The notes: generated by a model not told the origin, from the sequence alone. DNA of 64,000 nucleotides from Chloroflexota bacterium (GCA_019873655.1 JAIOAU010000006.1:62001-126000); one strand, 5' to 3'. Shown: positions 17,387 to 26,793, counted from the stretch's first letter. Numbers and translations are program-made.

Positions 17387-19396
17387 TCAGCGAATCTCGA
17401 ATTGATAGGCGGCCGGCATGAGGGTGAAGCGGGTCGTCCCGCTGACGACCAGCACCACTTCGCTCACGCCGTCCCGTCCGACCGAGATGGGGATGACGGC
17501 GGTTTGATCGGGCTGGACGGGGATGAACTGCACGGTCGCGCCGCCCGCGCCCTGGGTGATGAGCGCCAGGCGGAAGGTCTGCGGCAGGATGTTCTGGACG
17601 CGGGCAAATCCGGCGCTTTCCCAGCCGCCGTCGCCGTTCTCGAAGTCCTCGCGGTAGCCGATGGCGGGGATTTCGATGTCATCGATCAGCATCCCCTCGC
17701 CGTTGACGGCCGCGTCGGTGATGTATTCGAAGCGGATGTAAACCGGGCCGCCGGCGTAGGCCGAGAGATCGACCGATTCCTGAATCCAGCCGTTCGTCGC
17801 GCCGGTGTAGCCCCAGCCGTAAGAGTTGCCCATCGGGTTTTCGCTTGTGCCGGAGGGGGTGATCAGAATTTCCCAATGCTCTCCGTCGGTGGAGGCTTCC
17901 ACGTAGGCGTAGTCCCAATCCTCTTCGATGTCGTACCAGGTCCAGTAGGTCAGGGTGACCGGGCCGCTGACTCCGCTCAGGTCGAAGCGGCGCGTCAGGG
18001 TCATGTTCGATTTGTCGCCCTTGTTCGACCAGAAGGCGTAATCGCCGGAGTGGGGGCCGACGGGCAGCAGCGGGACGGAGGTGGCGCCGCTGAAGTAGAT
18101 GTTGTACTCGCCCGGACAGGTGATGCCGATGTAGTCCACGCCGTACTGGTTGACCTGGCGGGTGGCCAACGGCGAGGGACAGGTCTGGACGAACTCGGTC
18201 TCGGAGGCTTGCGGGGCCGCCGGATAGTTGTGATAGACGTAGCGTCCATCGGCGACGGCGGGATCGTGGAGGAAATTGGCGAGGACGAAATCGAGGAAGA
18301 AATCGTCGGCCTGGATTGGCTGGCCGGTCAGCGGGTCGCGGACCTGATGGGCGGCCAGGACGGCGTCGATGCTGTCCAGGCCGTTGGCCTGCTCCTGGAC
18401 GACGGCCTGGGTGATTTCCTCGCCGAAGCGGTCGAGGAAGTAGACGGCGAAGAGGAAGTTCGCGCCGTAATGGGCGGTGTTGGTGCCGGGGTCGGGCAGC
18501 CAGGCGGTGAGAGGCATGTCCGGGTTGCTGGTATAGTACCAGTCGAAGCCGCCGGTTTGGTAGCCGTTGAGGAAAACGGCCAGTTCGGCAAAGCCTTCGT
18601 CGATGAAGGAGCCCTCGTTCCCGTCCTGATGCCAGTGAATCATGTGCTGGAACTCATGGGCCAGGACGCTGTAGGTGTAATTGTCGCTCAGGCTTTGCGA
18701 GGCATTGATGTAGAACATCTCGTGAGCGTTGGAGTATGGCTGCACCAGCGGATGATATTGGTCGGAGGGAGAATAGTAACCGGCGACCGAAAAGCCGAGG
18801 TTCCTGGCGTAGAGGAGATAGATGTGCGGGTCGCCGTCCACGCCGGGGGTCCATTCGGAGCCGAAGAATTCGCGGTTGGTGGGGTAGATTTGATTCTCGA
18901 AGGTGTCCATCAACTGACGCATGGCGTTCTCGTTGACGTTGACGCCGTCCTCGGCCCAGAAGTAGGAGTGCGGCGTGATGTAACGCAGCGTGGCCTGGAC
19001 TTGAAAGGTCTCGTTGGTGTCGTTGTTGCTGACCCAGAAGGTCTGCCGGGCGCCGACGGCGAGCGGGACGGCGGGCGGGTCGAGCGTGGCGGGCGCGTCG
19101 CAGACGCCGCGCAGACGGCAGGCCAGCGCCGGCGGGTCGGCGATCGGGACGATGGTCCGCTGCAGGGTGAGCAGCGTTTCTGCGGAGACTTCCTCGGACG
19201 GGAGGCGGGTCACCTCAAAGGGGGTGGGGGTGGGTCCGAAGGGGTCTGCGCCGGTGGTAGGGGGCATGGCCGTGGCCAAATTGCTGCCGATTTGGTAGAA
19301 GGCGTAGAAAACGCCGATGGAAACCAGGATGAGGCAGCAGCACAGCGCCAACAGCACACCGACAAGAATGGGAACAGCCGAGGAAGATTTTTTCAT
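17387..19396 (-). CDS. Secreted M6-like metalloprotease (immune-inhibitor-A type)
   Basis: This 669-residue protein starts with a membrane-spanning signal anchor (about residues 8-36), followed by a Thr/Pro linker. The catalytic domain contains HEFQH at residues 247-251, the zinc-binding HExxH core, with a downstream EGFAELAVF giving the third-ligand glutamate region. The distal half contains a jelly-roll-like domain (about 460-590: SYGWGYTGATNGWIQESV, IRFEYITDAAVNGEGMLIDD) seen in immune-inhibitor-A proteases, and a beta-rich C-terminus. It would act outside the cell on proteins. A TAAAAT box lies a short distance upstream on the minus strand. The M6 versus M30-type placement rests on motif appearance only. 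Confidence 0.82.
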   Translation of the reverse strand: MKKSSSAVPILVGVLLALCCCLILVSIGVFYAFYQIGSNLATAMPPTTGADPFGPTPTPFEVTRLPSEEVSAETLLTLQRTIVPIADPPALACRLRGVCDAPATLDPPAVPLAVGARQTFWVSNNDTNETFQVQATLRYITPHSYFWAEDGVNVNENAMRQLMDTFENQIYPTNREFFGSEWTPGVDGDPHIYLLYARNLGFSVAGYYSPSDQYHPLVQPYSNAHEMFYINASQSLSDNYTYSVLAHEFQHMIHWHQDGNEGSFIDEGFAELAVFLNGYQTGGFDWYYTSNPDMPLTAWLPDPGTNTAHYGANFLFAVYFLDRFGEEITQAVVQEQANGLDSIDAVLAAHQVRDPLTGQPIQADDFFLDFVLANFLHDPAVADGRYVYHNYPAAPQASETEFVQTCPSPLATRQVNQYGVDYIGITCPGEYNIYFSGATSVPLLPVGPHSGDYAFWSNKGDKSNMTLTRRFDLSGVSGPVTLTYWTWYDIEEDWDYAYVEASTDGEHWEILITPSGTSENPMGNSYGWGYTGATNGWIQESVDLSAYAGGPVYIRFEYITDAAVNGEGMLIDDIEIPAIGYREDFENGDGGWESAGFARVQNILPQTFRLALITQGAGGATVQFIPVQPDQTAVIPISVGRDGVSEVVLVVSGTTRFTLMPAAYQFEIR

Positions 19397-19510
19397 AGGA
19401 TTATCCTGATAAAGAATGTCTCAATTTTACTATGGTTGTCTCAATTCTCCATCCCCCTTTGGCAGGATGCGGCTTTCTCGATTCGGTCGTCTTCCGCGGC
19501 GGAAAATGCT

Positions 19511-20533
19511 TCAGGAGAGCGGCCAGGTGGGCAGGACGTCAATCGAGAGATCGTCGCGGTGGCCGAGTGCGAAGCGGTAGTAGCCGGCGGCGGCGACCAT
19601 GGCGGCGTTGTCGGTGCAGAGCGAAAAGGCCGGAATGTTGACGGGGAATTCGTCCTGACTCTGGAACGCCTGGCGCAGCGTCTGGTTGGCCGAGACGCCG
19701 CCCGCTACCAGGATTTCTCTGGCCCCGAACTGGCGGGCGGCTTTCATGGTCTTCTGGAAGAGGACGTCCACGACCGCGGCCTGGAAGGAGGCGGCCAGGT
19801 CGGCGACGGGCAGCGGCCGGCCCTCGAATTTCTTGGTCTCGTTGAGAACGGCGGTTTTCAATCCGCTGAAGGAGAAGTCGTAACTGCCCTCCAGCCAGGC
19901 GCGCGGGAATTTGAAGGCGGCCGGGTCGCCCGCCTCGGCGGCTTGCTGGATGGGGGGGCCGCCCGGATACGGCAGGCCGAGCAGACGGGCCACCTTGTCG
20001 AAGGCCTCGCCGGCGGCGTCGTCGAGGGTGGCGCCCAGGCGGCGGTAACGGAGGTGGGCGTCCATCAGGTTGATTTCGGTGTGGCCGCCGGAGACGAGCA
20101 GGGCGACGAGCGGAAACTGCGGTTCGGGCGGCGGCATCTCGCTGGCAGGATAGACCCAGGCCGAGTAGATGTGGGCTTCCAGGTGGTTGACGCCGATGAG
20201 GGGGAGGCCGCGCCCCAATGCCAACCCCTTGGCCAGGTTCAGCCCGACGACCAGCGACCCGGCCAGGCCGGGGCCGCGCGTCGCCGCGACCGCGTCGAGG
20301 TCCGCCAGGGTCAGGTGGGCCTTGGCGAGCGTCTGCTCGACGACCGGCACGGCGGCCAGGATGTGCTGCCGCGAGGCCACTTCGGGGAAGACGCCCCCGA
20401 AGCGGGCGTGAATCTCCATCTGCGAGGCGACGGTCGAGGCGAGCAGCAGGCGGCCGTTTTCGATCACGGCCGCGGCGGTCTCGTCGCAGGAGGTCTCGAT
20501 GGCGAGGATGCGGGCGGGGGGGAGGTCAGTCAT
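19511..20533 (-). CDS. tsaD: tRNA N6-adenosine threonylcarbamoyltransferase
   Basis: This 340-residue ASKHA-fold enzyme transfers threonylcarbamoyl to A37 of tRNAs that read ANN codons. The N-terminal ILAIETSCDETAAAVI, the metal-binding HLEAHIYSAW (HxxxH) and the GGHTEI nucleotide loop are present, and so is the C-terminal CTDNAAMVAAAGYY. It requires TsaB, TsaE and TsaC, none of which are in the window. It is last in a four-gene minus-strand cluster and starts 10 bp after the M24 peptidase stop. No upstream promoter is apparent within the cluster. Confidence 0.96.
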   Translation of the reverse strand: MTDLPPARILAIETSCDETAAAVIENGRLLLASTVASQMEIHARFGGVFPEVASRQHILAAVPVVEQTLAKAHLTLADLDAVAATRGPGLAGSLVVGLNLAKGLALGRGLPLIGVNHLEAHIYSAWVYPASEMPPPEPQFPLVALLVSGGHTEINLMDAHLRYRRLGATLDDAAGEAFDKVARLLGLPYPGGPPIQQAAEAGDPAAFKFPRAWLEGSYDFSFSGLKTAVLNETKKFEGRPLPVADLAASFQAAVVDVLFQKTMKAARQFGAREILVAGGVSANQTLRQAFQSQDEFPVNIPAFSLCTDNAAMVAAAGYYRFALGHRDDLSIDVLPTWPLS

Positions 20534-20543
20534 TCGTCGGGGG

Positions 20544-21791
20544 TCAGGGGCGCCAGTGTTTCATGGGCAGGACGAAGTCGTAGGGGTAATCGGCCAGTTT
20601 TTCGATGCGGCCGTCGGGCCGGACCCAGTAGGTGTCCTCGATGCGCACGCCCATGCCCTTCTCCGGGTAGTACAGGCCCGGCTCGATGGTGACGACCACG
20701 CCCGGTTTGAGCAGGTTGTCGTCGGCGGCGGTCAGGCCCGACCAGGGGCGCTCGTGGACGTTGAGGCCGACGCCGTGGCCGAGCGAGTGGACGTAGCCTT
20801 CGAGGGGCGCCTGGGTGTGGAGCGGGGTCGGATGGCCGTTCTTTTCGAATTCCTCGCAGACCAGTTTTTGGTAGTCTTTGAAGGGAGCGTTTGGCGTCAG
20901 GGCGGCGACGACTTTGTCGTAGACGGCTTTGACTTCCTCGTAGAGGCGCTGGGCTTCGGGGACGGCGTAGCCCAGGCTCCAGGTGCGGGTGAAGTCGTAG
21001 AAGTAGCCGCCGCCGGCCTCGCAGGGGTAGATGTCGAAGACGATGGTCTGGCCGAGGCGCAGGGGGTCGCCGTCAGCGCCGACGGAGTGAGGGACGCCGG
21101 CGTCGCGCCCGATGGCGAAGATGCAGCCCTCGGGGTTTTCGGCGCCCAGTTCGGCCAGCCACAAATTGATGCGGGCGCGCACGTCGCCGATGGTCAGCGG
21201 GGAACCGTCCTCTTTCAGGAGGACCTCGTCTTCCCGGACCGGCGAGCCGGTCAACCACTCGGCGACGCGGCCGACGACCGTCGTCGTGACGCGGCCCATC
21301 TTGCGGATGCGGGCGGCCTCGGCCTCGTCCTTGGTCTCCATGGCGTACATGAAGAGCGAGCCGTCGCGCGTCTCGCCGACCAGTTCGAGGTCCGGCATGC
21401 GCCGGCGCAGGTGGTCGAAGACGGCCAGGGCCGAACCGACCTCGGTGTGGCCGTAGACGCCCACCCGTCCGCGCACGCCCTGGTCGGTGAAGATGCGCTG
21501 GTAGCGCAGGGCGGCGGCCAGGGCTGGGTCGCCGCCGGCCTCTTTCAGGAGTTCTTCATAATTGTAGGTGCTGTAAGGGATGACTTGCAGGCCCGATTTG
21601 GCGGCTTCGTCGCGTTCCATGTCGTTGCAGTAGAGGACGGCTGGCGCGCCGCGCTTCTTGAGGAGCGTGGCGGCCGAGACATGCCCGCCGCCGGTCAGGT
21701 AGTACATGGGCGGGTTATGGGTGGCGTTGCCGATCACCAGGATGGCGTCGAGGTTCTTGGATTGCATGAGGGTGTCGAGATCGGATTTCAT
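20544..21791 (-). CDS. M24-family metallopeptidase (Xaa-Pro aminopeptidase-like)
   Basis: This 415-residue protein has a creatinase-like N-terminal domain (about 1-165) and a pita-bread C-terminal domain. The dinuclear metal ligands are visible: Asp in VFDIYPCE, Asp in YFYDFTRTW, His in [13 protein letters not shown], Glu in VTIEPGLYY and Glu in [10 protein letters not shown]. It would hydrolyse N-terminal residues, probably before proline. The start overlaps the selA stop by 4 bp (ATGA). Substrate specificity is not resolvable. The N-terminal region has lower similarity to aminopeptidase P and may bind a different substrate such as dipeptides. Confidence 0.9.
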   Translation of the reverse strand: MKSDLDTLMQSKNLDAILVIGNATHNPPMYYLTGGGHVSAATLLKKRGAPAVLYCNDMERDEAAKSGLQVIPYSTYNYEELLKEAGGDPALAAALRYQRIFTDQGVRGRVGVYGHTEVGSALAVFDHLRRRMPDLELVGETRDGSLFMYAMETKDEAEAARIRKMGRVTTTVVGRVAEWLTGSPVREDEVLLKEDGSPLTIGDVRARINLWLAELGAENPEGCIFAIGRDAGVPHSVGADGDPLRLGQTIVFDIYPCEAGGGYFYDFTRTWSLGYAVPEAQRLYEEVKAVYDKVVAALTPNAPFKDYQKLVCEEFEKNGHPTPLHTQAPLEGYVHSLGHGVGLNVHERPWSGLTAADDNLLKPGVVVTIEPGLYYPEKGMGVRIEDTYWVRPDGRIEKLADYPYDFVLPMKHWRP

Positions 21792-23161
21792 TGGGGTTTG
21801 TCCTTTTGGAAGTGGTTCAGCGCCTGCCGCAGGGCGGCCAGGAGACTGGTTTCCTGCTCCGGCAGGACGGTGCGCGGGTCGAGCAGGACCTGCCCCTGGG
21901 CGGCGCGGGCGATGACCGGCGGCGAGGCGCGCCGCAGGGCGGCCAGGAATCGGTCGGGGTTGTTGACGGCCAGACTCAGCACGAAGGTGGGGAGGGTCTC
22001 GCCCGGCAGGCTGCCGCCGCCGACGGTCGACTCGCTGGCCGTCGCCTCGCCCCGGCCGAGGGCCTGCGCCCAGGCCTGCGCCCGCGCCCGGAGGTCCTCG
22101 GGCCGGGCGGCGATCATGCGCCAGACGGGGATGGCCTGCTCGGCCTCGTCGCGCAGGTAGTGCAGCAGGGTGGCGCTGAGGGCCGCCAGGCAGGTCTTGT
22201 CGGCGCGGACGGCGCGGGCGAGGGGATGCTTTTTGATTTTGGCCAGCAGGTCGGCGCGGCCGAGGAGGATGCCCGCCTGCGGGCCGCCGAGCAGTTTGTC
22301 GCCCGAAAAGCAGACCAGGTCGGCCCCGGCGGCCAGCGATTCCTGGACCATCGGTTCGTGGGCCAGGCCGTAGCGTTCGGTGGGCAGCAGAGCGCCGGAG
22401 CCGAGGTCGTCGAGGCAGGGGACGCCCGCCCGGTGGGCGGCGGCGGCAATCTCGGCCAGGGAGGGTTCTTCGGTGAAACCGATGATGCGGAAGTTGGAGG
22501 CGTGGGCGTGCAGCGCCAGGGCGGCGGGTTCGGCCAGGGCTTCCTCGTAGTCGGAGAGACGCACCTTGTTGGTCGTCCCCACCTCGACCAGCCTGGCCCC
22601 GGATTGTTTCATGACCTCCGGGATGCGGAAGCCGCCGCCGATTTCGATCAACTGCGAGCGGGCGATGACGACCCGCCGGCGGGCCGCCAGGGCGCTCAAG
22701 GCCAGCAGGAGGGCGGCGGCGTTGTTGTTGACGACGACCGCCGCCTCCGCGCCGGTCAGACGGGTGAGCAGGGCTTCGGCGTGAATCAGGCGCGAGCCGC
22801 GCCTGCCGCTTTCCAGGTCGAACTCCAGGGTCGAGTAGCCGCGCCCGACGGCGTCCATGGCGGCGAGCGCCGCCGCCGAGAGGGGGGCGCGCCCGAGGTT
22901 GGTGTGCAGGATGACGCCGGTGGCGTTGATGACCGGCAGGAGGCTGGGACGCGTCCAGGCGGCCAGCAGGTCGGAGGCCTGGGCGAGCAGGTGGGCGCGG
23001 TCGGGCAGGGGCGCGCCCTGGGCCGCGGCGGCGCGGGTCTGCTGGAGGGCGGCGCGCACCGCCGCGACGGTCAGCGGGCGGCCGTAGCGGGCCGTCAGGT
23101 CGGCGGCCTGCGCCGTTTGCAAAAGTTGTTCGACGGAGGGGAGAGCGCGCAGGTCAGTCAT
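21788..23161 (-). CDS. selA: L-seryl-tRNA(Sec) selenium transferase
   Basis: This 457-residue PLP-dependent enzyme converts Ser-tRNA(Sec) to selenocysteinyl-tRNA(Sec) using selenophosphate. It has INATGVILHTNLGRAPLS and VNNNAAALLLAL in the N-terminal half and the PLP-lysine segment LVCFSGDKLLGGPQAGIL. The full family length is present. selB, selC and selD are not in the window, so the rest of the pathway must lie elsewhere or the gene has been kept for another reason. It overlaps its neighbours on both sides, 8 bp with the preceding membrane protein and 4 bp with the M24 peptidase, implying one transcript. Confidence 0.95.
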   Translation of the reverse strand: MTDLRALPSVEQLLQTAQAADLTARYGRPLTVAAVRAALQQTRAAAAQGAPLPDRAHLLAQASDLLAAWTRPSLLPVINATGVILHTNLGRAPLSAAALAAMDAVGRGYSTLEFDLESGRRGSRLIHAEALLTRLTGAEAAVVVNNNAAALLLALSALAARRRVVIARSQLIEIGGGFRIPEVMKQSGARLVEVGTTNKVRLSDYEEALAEPAALALHAHASNFRIIGFTEEPSLAEIAAAAHRAGVPCLDDLGSGALLPTERYGLAHEPMVQESLAAGADLVCFSGDKLLGGPQAGILLGRADLLAKIKKHPLARAVRADKTCLAALSATLLHYLRDEAEQAIPVWRMIAARPEDLRARAQAWAQALGRGEATASESTVGGGSLPGETLPTFVLSLAVNNPDRFLAALRRASPPVIARAAQGQVLLDPRTVLPEQETSLLAALRQALNHFQKDKPQ

Positions 23162-23600
23162 CGGAGGGCGGTGGTTCGGGGGCAGGCGGCGTCTCCTCGG
23201 CGATGACCGGCGGGCGCCAGCGCGAGCGCTCGATCATGCGGACGATGTATTCGACGGCGATCAACCCCAGCGCCCAGCCCAGGGCGATCCAGATGGTCAC
23301 CACCCCGTTGATCTCCAGCCAGGCCAGGACTGCGCCGTACACGCCGAACCAGATGGCCTGGCGCAGGATGACGGCCGACTCGGCAGGCGGGTTGCTCGGA
23401 AAGCGCAGGTTCAAGAACCAGACCGCTGGCAGGGCGGTTCCGGTCAGGGCGAGGGTCAGGAGGGCGAAGAAGAGCCAGCGCGCCCAGACGGTGGGCGTGA
23501 GCGTAAAAACGACCAGCGCCAGCCCGCCCCAGCCGAGAATCAAAAGCCCCAGCATGGAGGCCAGATACGGGCGAAAAGACGGGCGCGAAGTATCGTGCAT
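23154..23600 (-). CDS. Small multi-pass membrane protein, function unknown
   Basis: I start this at ATG 23600, which gives 148 residues; a 16-codon upstream extension is poorer and lies in the AT-rich promoter area. There are four hydrophobic segments at about residues 12-32, 38-60, 76-95 and 99-118. The C-terminus is Pro/Glu-rich and acidic. I see no named family. It overlaps the selA start by 8 bp and is the first gene of the selA-M24-tsaD cluster. The bases TATAAT (minus strand, 23607-23612) lie 6 nt upstream of the start, so this transcript too may be almost leaderless. Confidence 0.72.
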   Translation of the reverse strand: MHDTSRPSFRPYLASMLGLLILGWGGLALVVFTLTPTVWARWLFFALLTLALTGTALPAVWFLNLRFPSNPPAESAVILRQAIWFGVYGAVLAWLEINGVVTIWIALGWALGLIAVEYIVRMIERSRWRPPVIAEETPPAPEPPPSDD

Positions 23601-23692
23601 GCGCAAATTATATCCCAGAGTAGGTATAATAAGTGGCAGGAAGCGCATCGAGGCCGGAAAGCGCGTGATTGAGATGTTCCCGAGGAGGCGGG

Positions 23693-24085
23693 ATGAGCAT
23701 TGCCATTTACAATCAAACGAGTCTGGTCGGCGGCGTTCTGATCGAGAGCGAGACGGTTGGCTGGCTGTACCGCGGCGCGGAGCGAATCGGACGCATCGAG
23801 GTGGACTGGGGCGAGGAAGACCAGGAGCACGAGGCGACGGCCTTCGTCGCCGGCAACCCCTGCGCAGGGGTGACGGTCGAACGTTATGGCCGCAGCAGCG
23901 GGCGGATTCACCGCGGCCTGACCGATGTGGGGGAAGTCCGGCCGGAGGGGGCGGGAGCCTGCGGCGTCTATCGCGCCGGCCAGAAGGTGGGCCGCCTGGA
24001 AAGCCGCGCGGCCGGAATCAGCGTCAAACATCTGATGTTGTTCGGGGGCGCTGGCGCGGCGGTCTTGCTGGGCTTGTGTAATTGA
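23693..24085 (+). CDS. Beta-repeat protein with C-terminal membrane helix, function unknown
   Basis: ATG 23693 has AGGAGG at 23683-23688; an upstream TTG (23671) is not supported. The 130-residue product has three imperfect repeats of the form Y-x-G-x-x-x-G-R-(I/L) (WLYRGAERIGRIEV, RYGRSSGRIHRG, VYRAGQKVGRLES), resembling MORN-like or beta-flower repeats. It ends in a short hydrophobic segment (about 118-128), so it may be tail-anchored. TATAAT at 23625-23630 is a plausible -10. It is monocistronic and followed by a strong terminator. I do not recognise a named family. Confidence 0.72.
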   Translation: MSIAIYNQTSLVGGVLIESETVGWLYRGAERIGRIEVDWGEEDQEHEATAFVAGNPCAGVTVERYGRSSGRIHRGLTDVGEVRPEGAGACGVYRAGQKVGRLESRAAGISVKHLMLFGGAGAAVLLGLCN

Positions 24086-24094
24086 TCGACCGAA

Positions 24095-24123
24095 GCCCGC
24101 GCCGTTTAGGGCGGGCGTTTTTT
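24095..24123 (+). terminator. Intrinsic terminator
   Basis: GCCCGC (24095-24100) pairs with GCGGGC (24111-24116) and is followed by a T6 run. It ends the transcript of the beta-repeat protein gene. Confidence 0.8.
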
Positions 24124-24170
24124 ATGGTTTGGCGCTCAGGCGTTTGGAATCTCTGGAAAGGACATTTGCA

Positions 24171-26267
24171 ATGGATGCTTCTCTGCTCCCCTTTTTCGAT
24201 CCCAAGGGCGTGGTAGTGGTCGGGGCCTCGACCAATCCGGTCAAGCCGGGCTACGGGGTGGCCCGCAACCTGGCCAATTCGGGCTATCGAGGGGCGATTC
24301 ACTTCGTCAGCCAGAAGGAGGGCGAACTGTTCGGCCGTCCGATCTACACTTCGGTCGCGGCCGTCCCCGACCCGGTGGACCTGGCGGTCATCATCGTCCC
24401 GGCGCCGGCGGTCCCCCAGGCGCTGGAGGCCTGCGGGGCGCGCGGCATTCGGGCGGCGATCATCCTGGCGGGCGGATTCCGCGAGGTCGGCCCGGAGGGC
24501 GAGGCGCTGGAGGCCGAGGTGATGCGCATCGCCCGCGCCTACGGCATCCGCATCGTCGGCCCGAATTGCGTCGGCCTCACGGACGCCTATCTGCCGCTCG
24601 ACACCAGTTTCCTGCCCGAACCGGCCCCGCCCAAGGGCAACGTGGCCATCGTCTCGCAGTCGGGGGCGATGCTGCTGGTGATGATCGACTGGGCGCGCAG
24701 CGAGGGGCTGGGCTTCTCGCGCCTGATGAGCCTGGGCAACAAAGCCGACGTGGTCGAGGCGGATGTGCTCGAGGCCGCCGCCGGCGGCGATCAGACCGCC
24801 GTCCTGGCGCTGTACATCGAGGCGCTGGTGGATGGGCCGCGCTTCATCGCCGAGGCGCGCAAGGCCGCCCGCCGCAAGCCGCTGGTCGGCCTGAAGGTGG
24901 GGCGCTACAGCGCCGGTCAGCGGGCGGCCGCCTCGCACACCGGCGCGCTGGCCGGGTCGGACGCCGCCTACGCGGCCGCCTTCGACCGCGCCGGCATCCT
25001 GCGGGCCGAGACCAGCGAGGAACTCTTCGACTTGATCATGGCCTTCTCGTATTGCCCGCTGCCGGCCGGGCGGCGGGTTGCCATCCTGACCAACGCCGGC
25101 GGGCCGGGGGTGATCGCCTCCGACGCCATCGAGGCCCACGGCCTGGAACTGGCCAAACTTTCGGAGAAGACCGTCTCGGCCCTGAAGGAATTCCTGCCGC
25201 CGGCGGCCAATTTCTACAACCCGGTGGACATGCTCGGCGGTTCGCTGCCGCAGGATTACTCGCGCAGTCTGCAATTGCTGCTCGACGACCCCGGCGTGGA
25301 CGCGGTGATGGTCATCCTGCCGGCCCCGCCGATGTGCAAGGCCGAGGACGTGGCCGACGCCATCATCCCGCTCATCAAGGCGACGAGCAAGCCGGTGGTG
25401 GTCAACCTGCTCGGTCAGATGCTGGTGACCGAGGCGTTGAACCGTTTCCGCCGCGCCCAGGTGGCGACCTATCCGTTTGGCGAGCGGGCGGCGCTGGCGC
25501 TGGCCGCGCTGGCCCGCCGGGCCGAATTCGAGCGCGCCCCCGACCTGCCGCTGCCCGAACCGCCCGGCATCGACCGCCAGGCGGCGGCCCGCGCCCTGGA
25601 GGCGGCCGTCCCCGGAACCTGGCTGGACCCCGATTCCGCCGACCGTCTGCTGGCCGCCTACGGCATCCCGACCGCGGCCGTCAAACTGGCGCGCAGCCCC
25701 GAAGAGGCGGCGGCGCTGGCGGCGCGCCTGGGCTTGCCGGTGGCTGTCAAGGTGGCCTCGGCAGACATTCCCCACAAGTCCGATGTCGGCGGCGTGATTC
25801 TGGGCGTGGAGACGAGCGAGGCCGCGGCCGAGGCCTTCCGAACGGTCGTCGCGCGCGCCCGGGCGGCGATGCCGTCGGCGCGCATCGAGGGCGCTCACAT
25901 TCAGCGCATGCTGCCGCCCGGTCAGGAGGTGATCGTCGGCGCGGCGCGCGACCCGGTCTTCGGGCCGCTGATGATGTTCGGCTCCGGCGGCGTGGAGGTG
26001 GAGGGGCTGAAAGACGTGGCCTTCGACCTGGCGCCGCTGGCCGAGGCGCACGCCGAGCGGATGCTGGCCCGCACCTGGGCCGGGCGCAAACTGGCCGGAT
26101 TCCGCTCCATCCCGCCGGCCGACGCCGCGGCGGTCAAGGATGTGCTCATCCGCCTGGCGCGCCTGGCGCACGATTTTCCGCAAATCAGCGAGATCGAGAT
26201 CAACCCCCTGCGCGTCCTGGCCCCCGGATCGGGCGCGGCGGCGGTGGATGTGCGCGTCAAACTGTGA
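24171..26267 (+). CDS. ADP-forming acyl-CoA synthetase, fused alpha-beta
   Basis: This 698-residue protein joins the alpha domains (CoA-binding FDPKGVVVVGASTNP at the start, succinyl-CoA-ligase-like centre) with a C-terminal beta ATP-grasp domain. It makes ATP or GTP from acyl-CoA plus ADP and phosphate, producing the free acid. The phosphorylated histidine lies in SHTGALAGSD (His256). ATP-grasp features are LAAYGIPTAAVKLARS, GLPVAVKVASADIPHKSD, and EIEINPLRVL. ATG 24171 has GGAAAGG upstream; an open extension of 14 codons exists. Substrate could be acetate or a branched acid. This enzyme class typically conserves energy in fermenters and archaea. Confidence 0.9.
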   Translation: MDASLLPFFDPKGVVVVGASTNPVKPGYGVARNLANSGYRGAIHFVSQKEGELFGRPIYTSVAAVPDPVDLAVIIVPAPAVPQALEACGARGIRAAIILAGGFREVGPEGEALEAEVMRIARAYGIRIVGPNCVGLTDAYLPLDTSFLPEPAPPKGNVAIVSQSGAMLLVMIDWARSEGLGFSRLMSLGNKADVVEADVLEAAAGGDQTAVLALYIEALVDGPRFIAEARKAARRKPLVGLKVGRYSAGQRAAASHTGALAGSDAAYAAAFDRAGILRAETSEELFDLIMAFSYCPLPAGRRVAILTNAGGPGVIASDAIEAHGLELAKLSEKTVSALKEFLPPAANFYNPVDMLGGSLPQDYSRSLQLLLDDPGVDAVMVILPAPPMCKAEDVADAIIPLIKATSKPVVVNLLGQMLVTEALNRFRRAQVATYPFGERAALALAALARRAEFERAPDLPLPEPPGIDRQAAARALEAAVPGTWLDPDSADRLLAAYGIPTAAVKLARSPEEAAALAARLGLPVAVKVASADIPHKSDVGGVILGVETSEAAAEAFRTVVARARAAMPSARIEGAHIQRMLPPGQEVIVGAARDPVFGPLMMFGSGGVEVEGLKDVAFDLAPLAEAHAERMLARTWAGRKLAGFRSIPPADAAAVKDVLIRLARLAHDFPQISEIEINPLRVLAPGSGAAAVDVRVKL

Positions 26268-26301
26268 ACGCGCCAGGCTGGACAGATTCTCGGCCCTCAT
26301 G

Positions 26302-26307
26302 TAAAAT
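26302..26307 (+). promoter_or_regulatory. -10 box of rpsT
   Basis: TAAAAT at 26302-26307 predicts a start near 26314 and a leader of about 33 nt with GGAGG before the GTG start. No good -35 is visible. Confidence 0.4.
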
Positions 26308-26346
26308 TGAGCGCCGTGCAATTGCTCATTCATTTGGAGGAAGTAA

Positions 26347-26793
26347 GTGGCTAATATCAAGTCTCAAATCAAACGCAACCGTCAGAACGAGAAGCGCCGC
26401 CTGCGCAACCGCGTCTTCCGCGGCGAGGCGCGGACGGCGATCAAGAAGGCGCGCGTCGCCATTCAGACCGGCGACCCGGAGGCTTCGAAAGCGGCGGTTT
26501 TGCTCGCCATTCGCAAACTGGATCGGGCGGCCCAGCATGGAGTCCTGCATCGCAACAACGTCGCCCGCCGCAAGAGCCGCCTGATGAAGGCGCTGGCAAG
26601 CATGGAGGTCAAGGAAGTCGCCGCGCCGGCCGCCGAGGTCCAGCCGGAAGCGGCAGAAGCGCCGAAGGCCAAACGGGCGGCCGCGTCCAAGCCGAAGGCG
26701 AAAGAGGAAGCCGTCGAGGAACCCAAGGCCAAGAAACCGGCCTCGGCCGAGAAGAAGACAGCCGCCAAAAAGACGAGCGCCAAAGAGTCCTGA
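26347..26793 (+). CDS. rpsT: 30S ribosomal protein S20 with an Ala/Lys/Glu-rich tail
   Basis: The start is GTG 26347 with GGAGG about 10 bases upstream. The 148-residue product has the S20 core at residues 1-90 ([37 protein letters not shown]), which binds 16S rRNA. The usual length is about 85-90 residues. Here about 55 extra residues rich in Ala, Lys, Glu and Pro follow, ending AKES, in a repeated K-A-x-pattern resembling histone-H1-like tails. A terminator follows at 26819-26853. The gene is monocistronic and its leader is short. Confidence 0.95.
   Translation: MANIKSQIKRNRQNEKRRLRNRVFRGEARTAIKKARVAIQTGDPEASKAAVLLAIRKLDRAAQHGVLHRNNVARRKSRLMKALASMEVKEVAAPAAEVQPEAAEAPKAKRAAASKPKAKEEAVEEPKAKKPASAEKKTAAKKTSAKES

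Noticed and set aside
17258-20692. A 1,144-codon open frame on the plus strand
   Set aside because: It lies opposite the M6-like protease and tsaD, which both have clear motifs. Its translation is a low-complexity Gly/Asp/Val/Gln-rich string typical of antisense frames in G+C-rich DNA.
24024-26360. A 778-codon open frame on the minus strand
   Set aside because: Antisense to the acyl-CoA synthetase; composition is Arg/Gly/Ala/His-rich with no motifs.
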